Notes under the pieces: model-generated
What the model saw: the letters and a program-made list of their open reading frames with translations, nothing else
The model's database searches: none
What the model was told of the DNA's origin: nothing
Made by a program: the position numbers and the translations under genes
In this document: positions 1 to 6,045 of the stretch, piece by piece
Layout: each line of letters starts with the position of its first letter
Numbering within the stretch: position 1 is the stretch's first letter
DNA from: an uncultured Clostridia bacterium
GTDB taxonomy: Bacteria > Bacillota > Clostridia > Oscillospirales > Acutalibacteraceae
Length of the DNA: 8,282 bases
Reading direction: 5' to 3'
Assembly (NCBI GenBank): GCA_944382025.1
Contig: CALWMQ010000076.1
Span: 1-8,282, forward strand

Positions 1-894
1 GGCCGCATTGTACCGCTGGACTATCAGGTAAAGACAGGGGAAATCGTGGAAATCCTCACAACCTCGGCTCAGGGCCATGGTCCCAGCCGGGATTGGCTCA
101 ATATCGTTAAAACCGGTGAGGCGCGGAATAAGATTCGGGCCTGGTACAAAAAGGAGCGCCGGGAAGAAAATATAGAGCAGGGCAGGGAGGAACTGTCCAG
201 GGAACTTTCCCGTAACGGGATCCGGCTTCCGGAGGAGAAGATGAAGGAATTCCTTCTGGCCCAGTGCAAGAAGCAGCATTGCGCCAGCCTGGATGATTTC
301 TTTGCCGCCATCGGTTACGGAGGGGTGTTGCTGTCCAGGATTATGCCCCGGGTCAAGGAGGATTACCTGAAGCTTGTCAAGGCCGAGGAGGTGCTTCAGC
401 CAGAGGATGTGGTCAACGCTCCCAAGAAGCATCATAACAACGGCGGGGTGATTATTGATGACATGGACAACTGCCTGGTAAAATTCGCCCGGTGTTGTAA
501 CCCGGTGCCAGGGGATGACATTATCGGTTTTGTGACCAGGGGCTTTGGGGTGTCCATTCATAAGAAGGACTGCGTTAACGTACCCAAGGATTTGAGCCAG
601 GCGGCGGAACCGGAACGGTGGATTAAGGTATCTTGGGAAGGCAGTGTCCAAAGCGAATTTAAAGCGACCCTTCATGTGGAAGCCCGGGACCGGATGGAGC
701 TGCTGGCGGATCTGACCAGTCAGCTGGCTTCCATGCATGTGATGATCCACGCGATTAATGCCCGGGAACCCAAGGATGGGCAGGCTTCCATGAGTGTGAC
801 CATCGGGGTCAACAGCCTGGAACATTTGCAGGGGGTTATTTCCCGGCTGAATAAAATCCCGGGGATTTATAAGATTGAACGCAGCGGTGTCTAA
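1..894 (+). CDS. relA: Bifunctional (p)ppGpp synthetase/hydrolase RelA/SpoT family, C-terminal part (5' end outside window)
   Basis: This is the regulatory half of the long RSH enzyme that makes and degrades (p)ppGpp in the stringent response. The frame is open from the first base, so the gene starts upstream; 297 residues are visible. The first 20 or so residues (VPLDYQVKTGEIVEILTT) are the end of the TGS domain. A charged helical stretch follows. Next comes the conserved-cysteine (zinc-finger-like) domain, with Cys158, the Cys165-Cys166 pair in FARCCNPVPGD, and Cys191 in HKKDC. The last 80 or so residues fit a C-terminal ACT domain (start near VSWEGS). The catalytic hydrolase and synthetase domains are not in view, so activity cannot be judged. 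In the family the C-terminal half binds the ribosome and restrains catalysis. It leads the plus-strand dtd-hydrolase-hemZ block. Confidence 0.96.
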   Translation, partial: GRIVPLDYQVKTGEIVEILTTSAQGHGPSRDWLNIVKTGEARNKIRAWYKKERREENIEQGREELSRELSRNGIRLPEEKMKEFLLAQCKKQHCASLDDFFAAIGYGGVLLSRIMPRVKEDYLKLVKAEEVLQPEDVVNAPKKHHNNGGVIIDDMDNCLVKFARCCNPVPGDDIIGFVTRGFGVSIHKKDCVNVPKDLSQAAEPERWIKVSWEGSVQSEFKATLHVEARDRMELLADLTSQLASMHVMIHAINAREPKDGQASMSVTIGVNSLEHLQGVISRLNKIPGIYKIERSGV

Positions 895-916
895 AAAACA
901 GGCGGAGGACCGATTG

Positions 917-958
917 ATGGTAAAGACCGCCTTCAGCGGGGCAGGCAAGACTCCGTAA
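917..958 (+). CDS. Possible 13-residue small ORF between relA and dtd
   Basis: A short frame reads MVKTAFSGAGKTP then TAA. It is preceded by a full GGAGG ribosome binding site at 904-908 with an 8-base spacer to its ATG, better than the sites of some real genes here. It lies 22 bases after the relA stop and ends 58 bases before dtd. I recognise no family and 13 codons can arise by chance. It could be a translated leader, a decayed gene end, or noise. The same stretch can form only weak hairpins (GGCGG with CCGCC, and CCGC with GCGG), so I do not call a terminator. Confidence 0.2.
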   Translation: MVKTAFSGAGKTP

Positions 959-1016
959 ATCAAGATAGTAGGTACAAAATTGCTGCTGTAAATGAGGAAA
1001 AAAGAGAGGGAAGGCC

Positions 1017-1475
1017 GTGAAAGCAATTTTTCAACGGGTATTTTCCGCCAGCGTGAAAGTGGATGGCGAAACGGTAGGGGAAATCGGCCCCGGGGCACTG
1101 ATTCTGCTGGGGGTGGAACAAGGGGATACGCCGGAGCAGGCCTGTCTGATGGCCCGGAAAGCGGCTAATCTGCGGGTGTTTACGGATGAGAAGGATAAAA
1201 TGAACCTGTCGTTGCTGGATATCGGAGGAGAGGTGCTGGCGGTATCCAATTTCACGCTGGCTGCGGATTGCAGCCACGGTCGGCGGCCGGATTTTTTCGC
1301 GGCAGCCAGGCCGGAACAGGCTCGGCCTCTGTATGAGCTGTTTATGGAGGAACTGGGGAAAAATGGGGTCAGGAAAGTGGAAGCTGGCCGGTTCGGGGAG
1401 CATATGGAAGTGGATATGCGGGGTAACGGACCGGTCACCATTCCATTGGATACCCGGGACTGGGAAAAAGCCTGA
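1017..1475 (+). CDS. dtd: D-aminoacyl-tRNA deacylase (DTD)
   Basis: This cytoplasmic proofreading enzyme hydrolyses D-amino acids, and glycine mischarged on tRNA-Ala, from tRNA. The 152-residue length is normal for DTD1. The start is GTG (MKAIFQRVFSASV matches the family N-terminus), with a purine-rich AGAGGGAAGG site just upstream. Family motifs are all present: KMNLSLLDIGGE (residues 61-72), GRRPDF (88-93) and the Gly-cisPro motif NGPVT (137-141), which projects into the active site to reject L-amino acids. The other active-site motif reads SNFT (77-80), where most bacterial DTDs have SQFT; Thr80 is retained. It is 122 bases downstream of relA and 64 bases upstream of the hydrolase gene, probably in one operon; the same relA-dtd pairing is common in Clostridia. 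The identification is firm; only the effect of Asn78 is open. Confidence 0.95.
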   Translation: MKAIFQRVFSASVKVDGETVGEIGPGALILLGVEQGDTPEQACLMARKAANLRVFTDEKDKMNLSLLDIGGEVLAVSNFTLAADCSHGRRPDFFAAARPEQARPLYELFMEELGKNGVRKVEAGRFGEHMEVDMRGNGPVTIPLDTRDWEKA

Positions 1476-1539
1476 CAATGATAAAATCCGGCTGTCCGTC
1501 TAGCGGGAGAGCCAAAGCGGTTAGGAAGGAAAATTAGGT

Positions 1540-2163
1540 ATGCATATGGCGTGTATCCCGGTTGGCCTGATCCAGGCCAACTGTTACGTCCTCTGGGACG
1601 AGCAGGGGAAAGGTGTGGTTTTGGATCCCGGCGGTGACGAGGACAGGATTCTGGAAATGATCCGGCGGAACCGGATCACGGTGGACTATATTCTGCTGAC
1701 CCACGGGCATATTGACCATATGATGGGAGTCCCGAGGATACAAACGTCTACCGGGGCTAGACTGCTGATCCATCGGGCGGATGGGCCGGCATTGGCGGAT
1801 GCCCGAATCAGTCTGTATACGGATTTTGGGATACCGTTCCAGCCCATGGTCGCCAGCCGGCTTCTGGAAGAGGGAGACGTCATTGCGGCCGGCTCTATAC
1901 GTTTACAGGTGATCCACACACCGGGACATACGCCGGGAAGTGCGTGCTTCTTATGCGAGGATGGCCTTTTCACCGGCGATACATTATTCGAGAATGGCTG
2001 CGGGCGTACCGATTTGTATGGGGGGAACTGGGAAGCTATCCAAGGATCCCTGGGCAAGTTGGCCGGTCTGCCGGGAGATTATCCGGTATTCCCCGGGCAT
2101 GGGCCGTCCACCACCCTTTCCACGGAACGCCGATCGAATCCTTATATGAGATATAGCGGGTAA
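1540..2163 (+). CDS. Metallo-beta-lactamase-fold hydrolase, glyoxalase II-like (YcbL/GloB-type)
   Basis: This is a soluble 207-residue zinc hydrolase. The metal ligands are all visible: THGHIDH (His55, His57, Asp59, His60), His130 in HTPGHTPGS, Asp147 in FTGDTLF and His187 in FPGHGPSTTL. The GCGRTDLYGG segment (153-162) and the terminal NPYM resemble short glyoxalase-II-like proteins that hydrolyse thioesters. It lacks the longer C-terminal glutathione-binding helical domain of classical GloB, so the true substrate is unknown. Two in-frame ATGs compete, at 1540 and 1546. GGAAGGA at 1524-1530 sits 9 bases from the first and 15 from the second, which favours 1540. Its stop lies 8 bases before hemZ. 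A gene of this type between dtd or relA and hemZ is a recurring clostridial arrangement, but the functional link is not understood. Confidence 0.9.
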   Translation: MHMACIPVGLIQANCYVLWDEQGKGVVLDPGGDEDRILEMIRRNRITVDYILLTHGHIDHMMGVPRIQTSTGARLLIHRADGPALADARISLYTDFGIPFQPMVASRLLEEGDVIAAGSIRLQVIHTPGHTPGSACFLCEDGLFTGDTLFENGCGRTDLYGGNWEAIQGSLGKLAGLPGDYPVFPGHGPSTTLSTERRSNPYMRYSG

Positions 2164-2171
2164 TTTGTGTT

Positions 2172-3674
2172 ATGATATTGAATATACAAGGACATACATT
2201 TCATTTTGAGCTGGAAAATATCAGCCGGTTGTTTCTGCCCCAGGAAAAAATCCAGGTCGTGTATGGGCTGAGGGAAGATGGATCCGGCGTTATAGCGGAT
2301 ACTATCCTGGAGAGGGAAGAAGCGGACACGCTTCTGGTTTGCCGGTTACGGTTGGATGATTTTGACCGTACCCTGTCCTACCGGGTGCCCAATGACCATC
2401 CCCATTACCGGGACGAGTGCGAACTGCGAATGGCGGAACTGCTTTACCGCCTGTTTACGGAACTGTTCGGCGTCACTCACGGCTGGGGGCTGATTACCGG
2501 GGTGCGCCCGGTCAAGCTGCTGCGCCGGGAGATTCGTGAAAACGGGGAAGAAAAGGCTCTTGACTGGATGCGGAACCGACTGCTGGTGAAAGAGGATAAA
2601 CTGCGCCTATGTTGGGAAACCCTGAAGGCGGAGAACAAAATTCTGGAGCTGTCCCGTCCGGAGTCCTTCAGTTTGTATGTGTCGGTGCCCTTTTGCCCAA
2701 CCCGGTGTGATTATTGCTCTTTTGTGTCCCAGACGGTGGAAAAAGCGTCTAAGCTGATTCCGCAGTATGTGGAATTGCTGTGTAAGGAGATCGCCTACAC
2801 AGGGGAATTGGCGGATCAGCTGGGGCTGCGGCTGGAAACGGTATATTTTGGGGGAGGAACTCCTACCACCCTGTCTGCGGACCAGCTGGCACAGGTTACC
2901 CGGGCTGTAGAGGCCAGCTTTGATCTATCCCGGTTACGGGAGTATACTGTGGAGGCTGGCCGTCCCGATACAGTTACTGAAGAGAAATTCCGTGCGCTGA
3001 AGGCGGCGGGGGTTACCCGTGTAAGTATTAATCCCCAGACACTGCGCCAGACGGTACTGGACGCTATCGGCCGGCGGCACACAGTGGAGCAGTTCTATGG
3101 CGCTTACGATTTAGCTCGCCGCTGTGGGTTCGGTAATGTGAATACGGATTTGATTGCAGGTTTGCCGGGAGATAATTTTGAGGGATTCTGCGGGACACTG
3201 GAGGGCATTTTGCAGCTGGATCCGGAAAGCGTGACCATCCATACTCTGTCTATGAAACGGGCTTCCAACCTGGTGATCCAAAAGCGGGCGGATTATCGGG
3301 CACAGGATGACGCCGTGAGGATGGTAGCCCGTACAATGGACGCACTGCCCTGCGCGGGATATCATCCCTATTATCTGTACCGGCAGAGCCGGATGGTAGG
3401 GAATCAGGAAAATGTAGGATGGGCCAGGCCGGGGTATGAAGGGCTGTATAACGTGTATATTATGGATGAGACCCATACAATTTTGGCATGCGGGGCCGGC
3501 GCGGTGACGAAACTCAAACAGCCCGGCACCGATTATCTGGAGCGGGTATTTAACTATAAATTTCCCTATGAGTATAATAGGGAATTTGGAGAAATGCTGT
3601 CGCGCAAACAGCAGATCAAGGAATTTTATCAGCGGATTCGGGCAGGAGAACCAGGTATCCAGGCGTTGGCTTGA
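2172..3674 (+). CDS. hemZ: HemZ, oxygen-independent coproporphyrinogen III oxidase-like radical SAM enzyme
   Basis: This is a radical SAM protein of the HemN/HemW/HemZ group; 500 residues is close to the Bacillus HemZ length. Residues 1 to about 165 form the N-terminal extension typical of HemZ (for example GWGLITGVRPVKL at 105-117). The core begins at SLYVSVPFCPTRCDYCSF. Cys175, Cys179 and Cys182 form the CX3CX2C [4Fe-4S] motif, with Phe184 where HemN has a fourth cysteine. YFGGGTPTT (225-233) is the SAM-binding glycine motif, and TVEAGRPDT is a HemZ-type signature. The NVGWARPGYE segment near the C-terminus also fits. The role inferred from the family is anaerobic decarboxylation of coproporphyrinogen III; the absence of the HemN CX3CX2CXC motif leaves a HemW-like function possible. 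It starts 8 bases after the hydrolase stop with only a weak ribosome binding site, which suggests translational coupling. Confidence 0.92.
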   Translation: MILNIQGHTFHFELENISRLFLPQEKIQVVYGLREDGSGVIADTILEREEADTLLVCRLRLDDFDRTLSYRVPNDHPHYRDECELRMAELLYRLFTELFGVTHGWGLITGVRPVKLLRREIRENGEEKALDWMRNRLLVKEDKLRLCWETLKAENKILELSRPESFSLYVSVPFCPTRCDYCSFVSQTVEKASKLIPQYVELLCKEIAYTGELADQLGLRLETVYFGGGTPTTLSADQLAQVTRAVEASFDLSRLREYTVEAGRPDTVTEEKFRALKAAGVTRVSINPQTLRQTVLDAIGRRHTVEQFYGAYDLARRCGFGNVNTDLIAGLPGDNFEGFCGTLEGILQLDPESVTIHTLSMKRASNLVIQKRADYRAQDDAVRMVARTMDALPCAGYHPYYLYRQSRMVGNQENVGWARPGYEGLYNVYIMDETHTILACGAGAVTKLKQPGTDYLERVFNYKFPYEYNREFGEMLSRKQQIKEFYQRIRAGEPGIQALA

Positions 3675-3691
3675 GGCTGTCATTCCGCCGA

Positions 3692-3720
3692 TTGAATATA
3701 GGAAGACTTTATGGTATACT
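3692..3720 (+). promoter_or_regulatory. Sigma-A type promoter with extended -10, for the lipoprotein gene
   Basis: The -35 element is TTGAAT (3692-3697). A 17-base spacer follows, then a -10 of TATACT (3715-3720) preceded by TGG, an extended -10. It begins only 17 bases after the hemZ stop. Transcription would start near 3727 and leave a leader of about 55 bases before the chosen lipoprotein start at 3783. No operator or riboswitch-like structure is obvious in that leader. Confidence 0.65.
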
Positions 3721-3782
3721 CAGGATAAAATAGGACAGACAGCATGGACAGATTGATGAAAAGCCGTTGGGAGAGAAAGAAT

Positions 3783-4307
3783 ATGGTATGTAAAAAAAGG
3801 ATGCGTTTGTTTGGCTTTGTCGGTGTACTGCTGACAGCGTCTGTGCTGTTAAGCGCCTGTGGAAGCGCTTCGGAGCCATCCCCGTCTGCTGCTTCATCGG
3901 GGCAAACGTCTACTATTACTGCTCCGACCGTTGTCAGCCTAGATATTAAAACGCTGTTGACCGTAGACGAGGTAGCTCAAGTGATTGGACAGGCGGTAGG
4001 TGAGGCGGGCGAGTACGATGAGGGTACGACGCTGCGCTTCCCGGTGGAAGGATCGCTGGATCAATATGTGGATTTTCTGCTGCTGGATGCGGACCAGGCA
4101 GCTTTTGATGATATGTTAACAAATTTTTCTGATCTTACTGAGGCTCCCAATTTAGGAAAAGCTGCCTGGTGGCAGGCTGAACTGAAAACCTTATTGGTGT
4201 TTCAAGGGTCTTATATGATCAGTATTATTCCCAATTTGGATGAAAAAGAGGATACGCTTCTGATTATGGCTCGTGAGTTGGCATCAAAGGTGCTGGAGCG
4301 CCTTTAA
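3783..4307 (+). CDS. Small secreted lipoprotein of unknown function
   Basis: The 174-residue product begins with a classic lipoprotein signal: a charged start (VCKKRMR), a hydrophobic core (LFGFVGVLLTASVLL) and the lipobox LSAC with Cys26 as the lipidated residue. A short Ser/Pro/Ala-rich linker (about 27-45) would tether a soluble domain outside the membrane. I chose the ATG at 3783 because GGGAGAG (3769-3775) lies 7 bases upstream and it gives a normal signal peptide; in-frame ATGs at 3744 and 3756 would add 13 or 9 residues. The domain (about 50-174) starts with LLTVDEVAQVIGQAVG and later has LGKAAWW...LLVFQGSYMISI. This loosely resembles lipoprotein domains of the DUF3558 kind, but I cannot assign a family. 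It has its own promoter and no co-transcribed partner. Function is unknown. Confidence 0.85.
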   Translation: MVCKKRMRLFGFVGVLLTASVLLSACGSASEPSPSAASSGQTSTITAPTVVSLDIKTLLTVDEVAQVIGQAVGEAGEYDEGTTLRFPVEGSLDQYVDFLLLDADQAAFDDMLTNFSDLTEAPNLGKAAWWQAELKTLLVFQGSYMISIIPNLDEKEDTLLIMARELASKVLERL

Positions 4308-4376
4308 TATTTGGTAATATGGAGGATACCCTGATAAAAGGATACTATAGGAAAGAGAAAACAACAGGAACGAAAT

Positions 4377-4417
4377 AGGGCGGTACCAATCCACATTGGT
4401 GCTGTTTGGATACAGCA
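4377..4417 (+). other. Two overlapping plus-strand hairpins after a T-box-like motif
   Basis: AGGGCGGTACC at 4377-4387 resembles the first 11 bases of the T-box AGGGTGGNACCGCG, with C in place of T and without the GCG end. Bases 4381-4390 pair with 4395-4404 (10 pairs, two G-U, loop CCAC). Bases 4400-4405 pair with 4412-4417 (6 pairs) and overlap the first stem, so the two exclude each other. The stems are seen directly; any regulatory role is inference. Confidence 0.3.
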
Positions 4418-4453
4418 GAGGGCAGCGGCCAGATAAATTCGGCCGTTGCCCTC
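4418..4453 (+). terminator. Strong plus-strand stem-loop, possible terminator of the lipoprotein transcript
   Basis: GAGGGCAGCGGCC (4418-4430) pairs with GGCCGTTGCCCTC (4441-4453) over 13 pairs, with a 10-base A/T-rich loop. The one non-Watson-Crick pair is G-U in plus-strand RNA and would be a C-A mismatch in minus-strand RNA, which favours function on the plus strand. The following GCTTTGT is a poor T tract, so efficient intrinsic termination is doubtful. It lies 110 bases past the lipoprotein stop and no other terminator is visible for that gene. Confidence 0.45.
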
Positions 4454-4499
4454 GCTTTGTAAGTACAGGTGGAAAGAACCCCCAGCGCAGTAGGAAAGT

Positions 4500-4527
4500 T
4501 TGACTTGTAGGGATCTTCGTGTATATT
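4500..4527 (+). promoter_or_regulatory. Promoter-like sequence with no downstream plus-strand gene
   Basis: TTGACT (4500-4505), a 16-base spacer and TATATT (4522-4527) make a plausible sigma-A promoter on the plus strand. It points into the terminator and gene of the convergent minus-strand tRNA, and the next plus-strand gene is over 650 bases away. It may be a chance match or a leftover from a gene that is no longer there. Confidence 0.25.
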
Positions 4528-4570
4528 CAAATGACAATATTCACAAGAATCGGATAAACTACACAAATAA

Positions 4571-4611
4571 AACCGCCAGGAACACAGCTGTAAAGCCATT
4601 TCCTGACGGTT
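4571..4611 (-). terminator. Intrinsic terminator of the tRNA-Gly gene
   Basis: Bases 4571-4582 and 4600-4611 are inverted repeats giving a 12-pair stem with a 17-base loop. In minus-strand RNA every pair holds, one of them as G-U. In plus-strand RNA that pair would be a C-A mismatch. Minus-strand transcription then meets TTTTATTTGTG. The stem begins 5 bases after the tRNA CCA end, so it is the expected terminator of that transcript. Confidence 0.8.
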
Positions 4612-4616
4612 ATAGT

Positions 4617-4690
4617 TGGAGCGGATGACGGGAATCGAACCCGCGTATCCAGCTTGGGAAGCTGGTGTTCTACCATTGAACTACATCCGC
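4617..4690 (-). tRNA. tRNA-Gly (anticodon CCC), CCA encoded
   Basis: Read on the minus strand, the acceptor stem GCGGATG pairs with CATCCGC. The D arm GTTC...GAAC encloses AATGGTA, the anticodon stem is CCAGC/GCTGG, and the T arm carries the loop TTCGATT. The seven-base anticodon loop TTCCCAA places CCC at positions 34-36, which reads glycine codon GGG. The discriminator is T, followed by an encoded CCA, giving 74 bases in all (71 without CCA). It has a promoter and terminator of its own and no neighbouring tRNA, so it is transcribed singly. tRNA genes often serve as integration sites; no duplicated 3' end was seen in this window. Confidence 0.97.
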
Positions 4691-4710
4691 GTATCCACTC
4701 AGCGAATAGT

Positions 4711-4739
4711 ATGATACCATAACTAGTTGAGAAAATCAA
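4711..4739 (-). promoter_or_regulatory. Promoter of tRNA-Gly
   Basis: On the minus strand the -35 is TTGATT (4734-4739). A 17-base spacer follows, then a -10 of TATCAT (4711-4716) preceded by TGG, an extended -10. Transcription would begin near 4704, leaving a leader of about 14 bases before the mature tRNA 5' end at 4690. Confidence 0.7.
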
Positions 4740-4879
4740 GAGGAAAAATATAATGAATGTTTTTTCTTTGTAGGATTACAACAGATGCTGGATATGTAAA
4801 GTTAAGCATGGACATGCGATGGGGAATTCTAACTGGATATGGTGGAGGTGTGGCACAGATTACGGCAGCGGGGTTCTGA
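4740..4879. other. Intergenic stretch without recognisable gene
   Basis: I see no gene, RNA or clear signal here. The T-rich string AATGTTTTTTCT near 4756 recurs with one change near 4916 (AACGTTTTTTCT), an imperfect 12-base direct repeat about 160 bases apart. This may only reflect local composition. The stretch may be further decayed sequence belonging to the transposase relic that follows. Confidence 0.4.
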
Positions 4880-5110
4880 TCATCGTCCAGAGCACTTGTT
4901 CTCCAGATCATTGCGAACGTTTTTTCTAGAACCAAAATAACACAACACAAGACGCACAGATCCAGGCTCTATCATCAGCAGATGGGTTATCCAAATCAGC
5001 GGATTCGGATAGAATATATCCAGACAGACAACGGCTTTGAGTTTTTAACCGATTTTCAACCGCGAATAATGAGAAAATTCCTGGTGAAACTTTTGATAGA
5101 GATTTATGCA
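4880..5110 (+). pseudogene. Decayed DDE transposase fragment (insertion sequence relic)
   Basis: One plus frame contains RIRIEYIQTDNGFEF (about 5000-5045), which closely matches the region around the second catalytic Asp in DDE transposases of the IS481/IS3 type. The next residues, through LVKLLIEIYAL, loosely follow the expected FEK..L..LGI pattern. The family's subsequent RPYTPRHNGKVERSH block with the catalytic Glu is missing. Upstream the frame is open back to a stop at 4877-4879 but has no convincing similarity, and the first catalytic Asp is not found. No flanking terminal inverted repeats were identified, so the element boundaries are guesses. I conclude this is a short inactive remnant, not a working gene. 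Confidence 0.5.
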
Positions 5111-5193
5111 TTGAGGGCATGGGAAGACAGCTGCGTTGCAATCCTTTTCAACCAAAAGGGAAGTATGGGATGGGAGGACGGGATAGATGTCTC

Positions 5194-6045
5194 ATGGACA
5201 AGCAGGTGAAAATCAGTGTGATTATGGGGGTTTTCAATCCTGACGGGAATAAGAATGTGTTTCGGGCTGTGGAGTCGATTATACAACAGAGTTTTCAGGA
5301 TTGGGAACTGATTTTATACAATGATGGTTCCGGAGAAAAGGGGTCACGGGTGATCCGTCGGGCAGCGGGTATGGACCGCCGGATTGTGTATCTGGAGAAT
5401 CATCGGAACAACGGTTTAGCGTATGCCCTTAACCAGTGTATCCGCCGTTCATCAGGAGAATACATTGCCCGTATGGATGATGATGATATTTCGAAACCGG
5501 AGCGATTGGAAAAGCAGTATACTTTTTTAGAAAAACATCCGGAATACCAGTGGGTAGGGTCAGCGGCGGAACTGATGGATCAGGAAGGGGTATGGGGTAT
5601 CCTGCGTATGCCGGAAATTCCTGAGAAAACCCATTTTCTTTTCAATTCCCCCTACATCCATCCATCGGTGATGTTCCGCCGTGAGGTTTTGATCCAGAAT
5701 CAGGGATACTGCCATTCCCGGGAGATTCTCCACTGCGAGGATTATGAACTGTTTATGCGCCTGCATCAGAATGGATGTCAGGGGTATAATATTCAGGAAC
5801 CGCTCCTGAGATATTGGGAAGACTACCATTCTTATAAAAAAAGGACTTACCGTAGGCGTATCCGTGAGATGCGGCTGCGGTATACAGGGTTTCGGGATCT
5901 GGGGCTTTTGAGGGGATCAACCATTCCTTATGTCCTCAAACCCCTGCTGGTTGGAGCGGTGCCTCCAACTATTCATTATCTGATCAACAAACGCTCCAGA
6001 CGCCGTCTGAGAAACCAGGAAAGCCAGGATAAGAGGATCCCATGA
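5194..6045 (+). CDS. GT2-family glycosyltransferase (GT-A fold) of a surface glycan cluster
   Basis: This 283-residue enzyme should transfer a sugar from a nucleotide-sugar donor to a growing glycan at the cytoplasmic membrane face. KISVIMGVFNPDG (6-18) is the first strand of the GT-A fold, and NDGSG (43-47) helps bind the nucleotide. MDDDD (94-98) holds the DxD metal-binding motif, and HCEDYELF (180-187) carries the likely catalytic ED pair. Donor and acceptor cannot be told. The C-terminal 60 residues are very rich in Arg/Lys with a hydrophobic patch (PYVLKPLLVGAVPP), suggesting peripheral membrane contact. The start is ambiguous. ATG 5194 gives the usual short N-terminus but has only distant ribosome-binding sequence. 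In-frame ATG 5170 has GGGAAG 6 bases upstream and would add 8 residues. The stop overlaps the next start as ATGA, so the two are translationally coupled. It lies just after the transposase relic, and I see no convincing promoter. Confidence 0.88.
   Translation: MDKQVKISVIMGVFNPDGNKNVFRAVESIIQQSFQDWELILYNDGSGEKGSRVIRRAAGMDRRIVYLENHRNNGLAYALNQCIRRSSGEYIARMDDDDISKPERLEKQYTFLEKHPEYQWVGSAAELMDQEGVWGILRMPEIPEKTHFLFNSPYIHPSVMFRREVLIQNQGYCHSREILHCEDYELFMRLHQNGCQGYNIQEPLLRYWEDYHSYKKRTYRRRIREMRLRYTGFRDLGLLRGSTIPYVLKPLLVGAVPPTIHYLINKRSRRRLRNQESQDKRIP

Noticed and set aside
895..1016. Possible terminator between relA and dtd
   Set aside because: Available stems are four or five pairs with no T tract, so read-through into dtd is more likely.
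3744..3782. Upstream ATGs at 3744 and 3756 as the lipoprotein start
   Set aside because: They lack a well-placed ribosome binding site and lengthen the signal peptide's charged region, whereas ATG 3783 has GGGAGAG at 7 bases and gives a normal lipoprotein signal.
4304..4599. Two minus-strand open frames of 77 and 84 codons downstream of the tRNA
   Set aside because: They lie past the tRNA terminator and have no convincing ribosome binding site or recognisable domain; they run through the plus-strand stem-loops.
4617..4690. tRNA-Gly as the attachment site of an integrated element
   Set aside because: No repeat of the tRNA 3' end and no integrase gene are present in the window.
4527..4739. 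Minus-strand 70-codon open frame containing a GCSSMVEHQLPKLDTRVRF-like segment
   Set aside because: That segment is a translation of the tRNA-Gly gene itself, a well-known spurious protein; the frame also covers the tRNA promoter and terminator.
4898..4925. GTTC...GAAC followed by six T, terminator-like
   Set aside because: Only four contiguous base pairs with a 13-base loop; too weak for an intrinsic terminator and inside the decayed transposase region.
4723..5141. Minus-strand open frames of 75 and 71 codons opposite the transposase relic
   Set aside because: No recognisable domain and no ribosome binding site; the plus frame carries the clear TDNGFEF motif instead.
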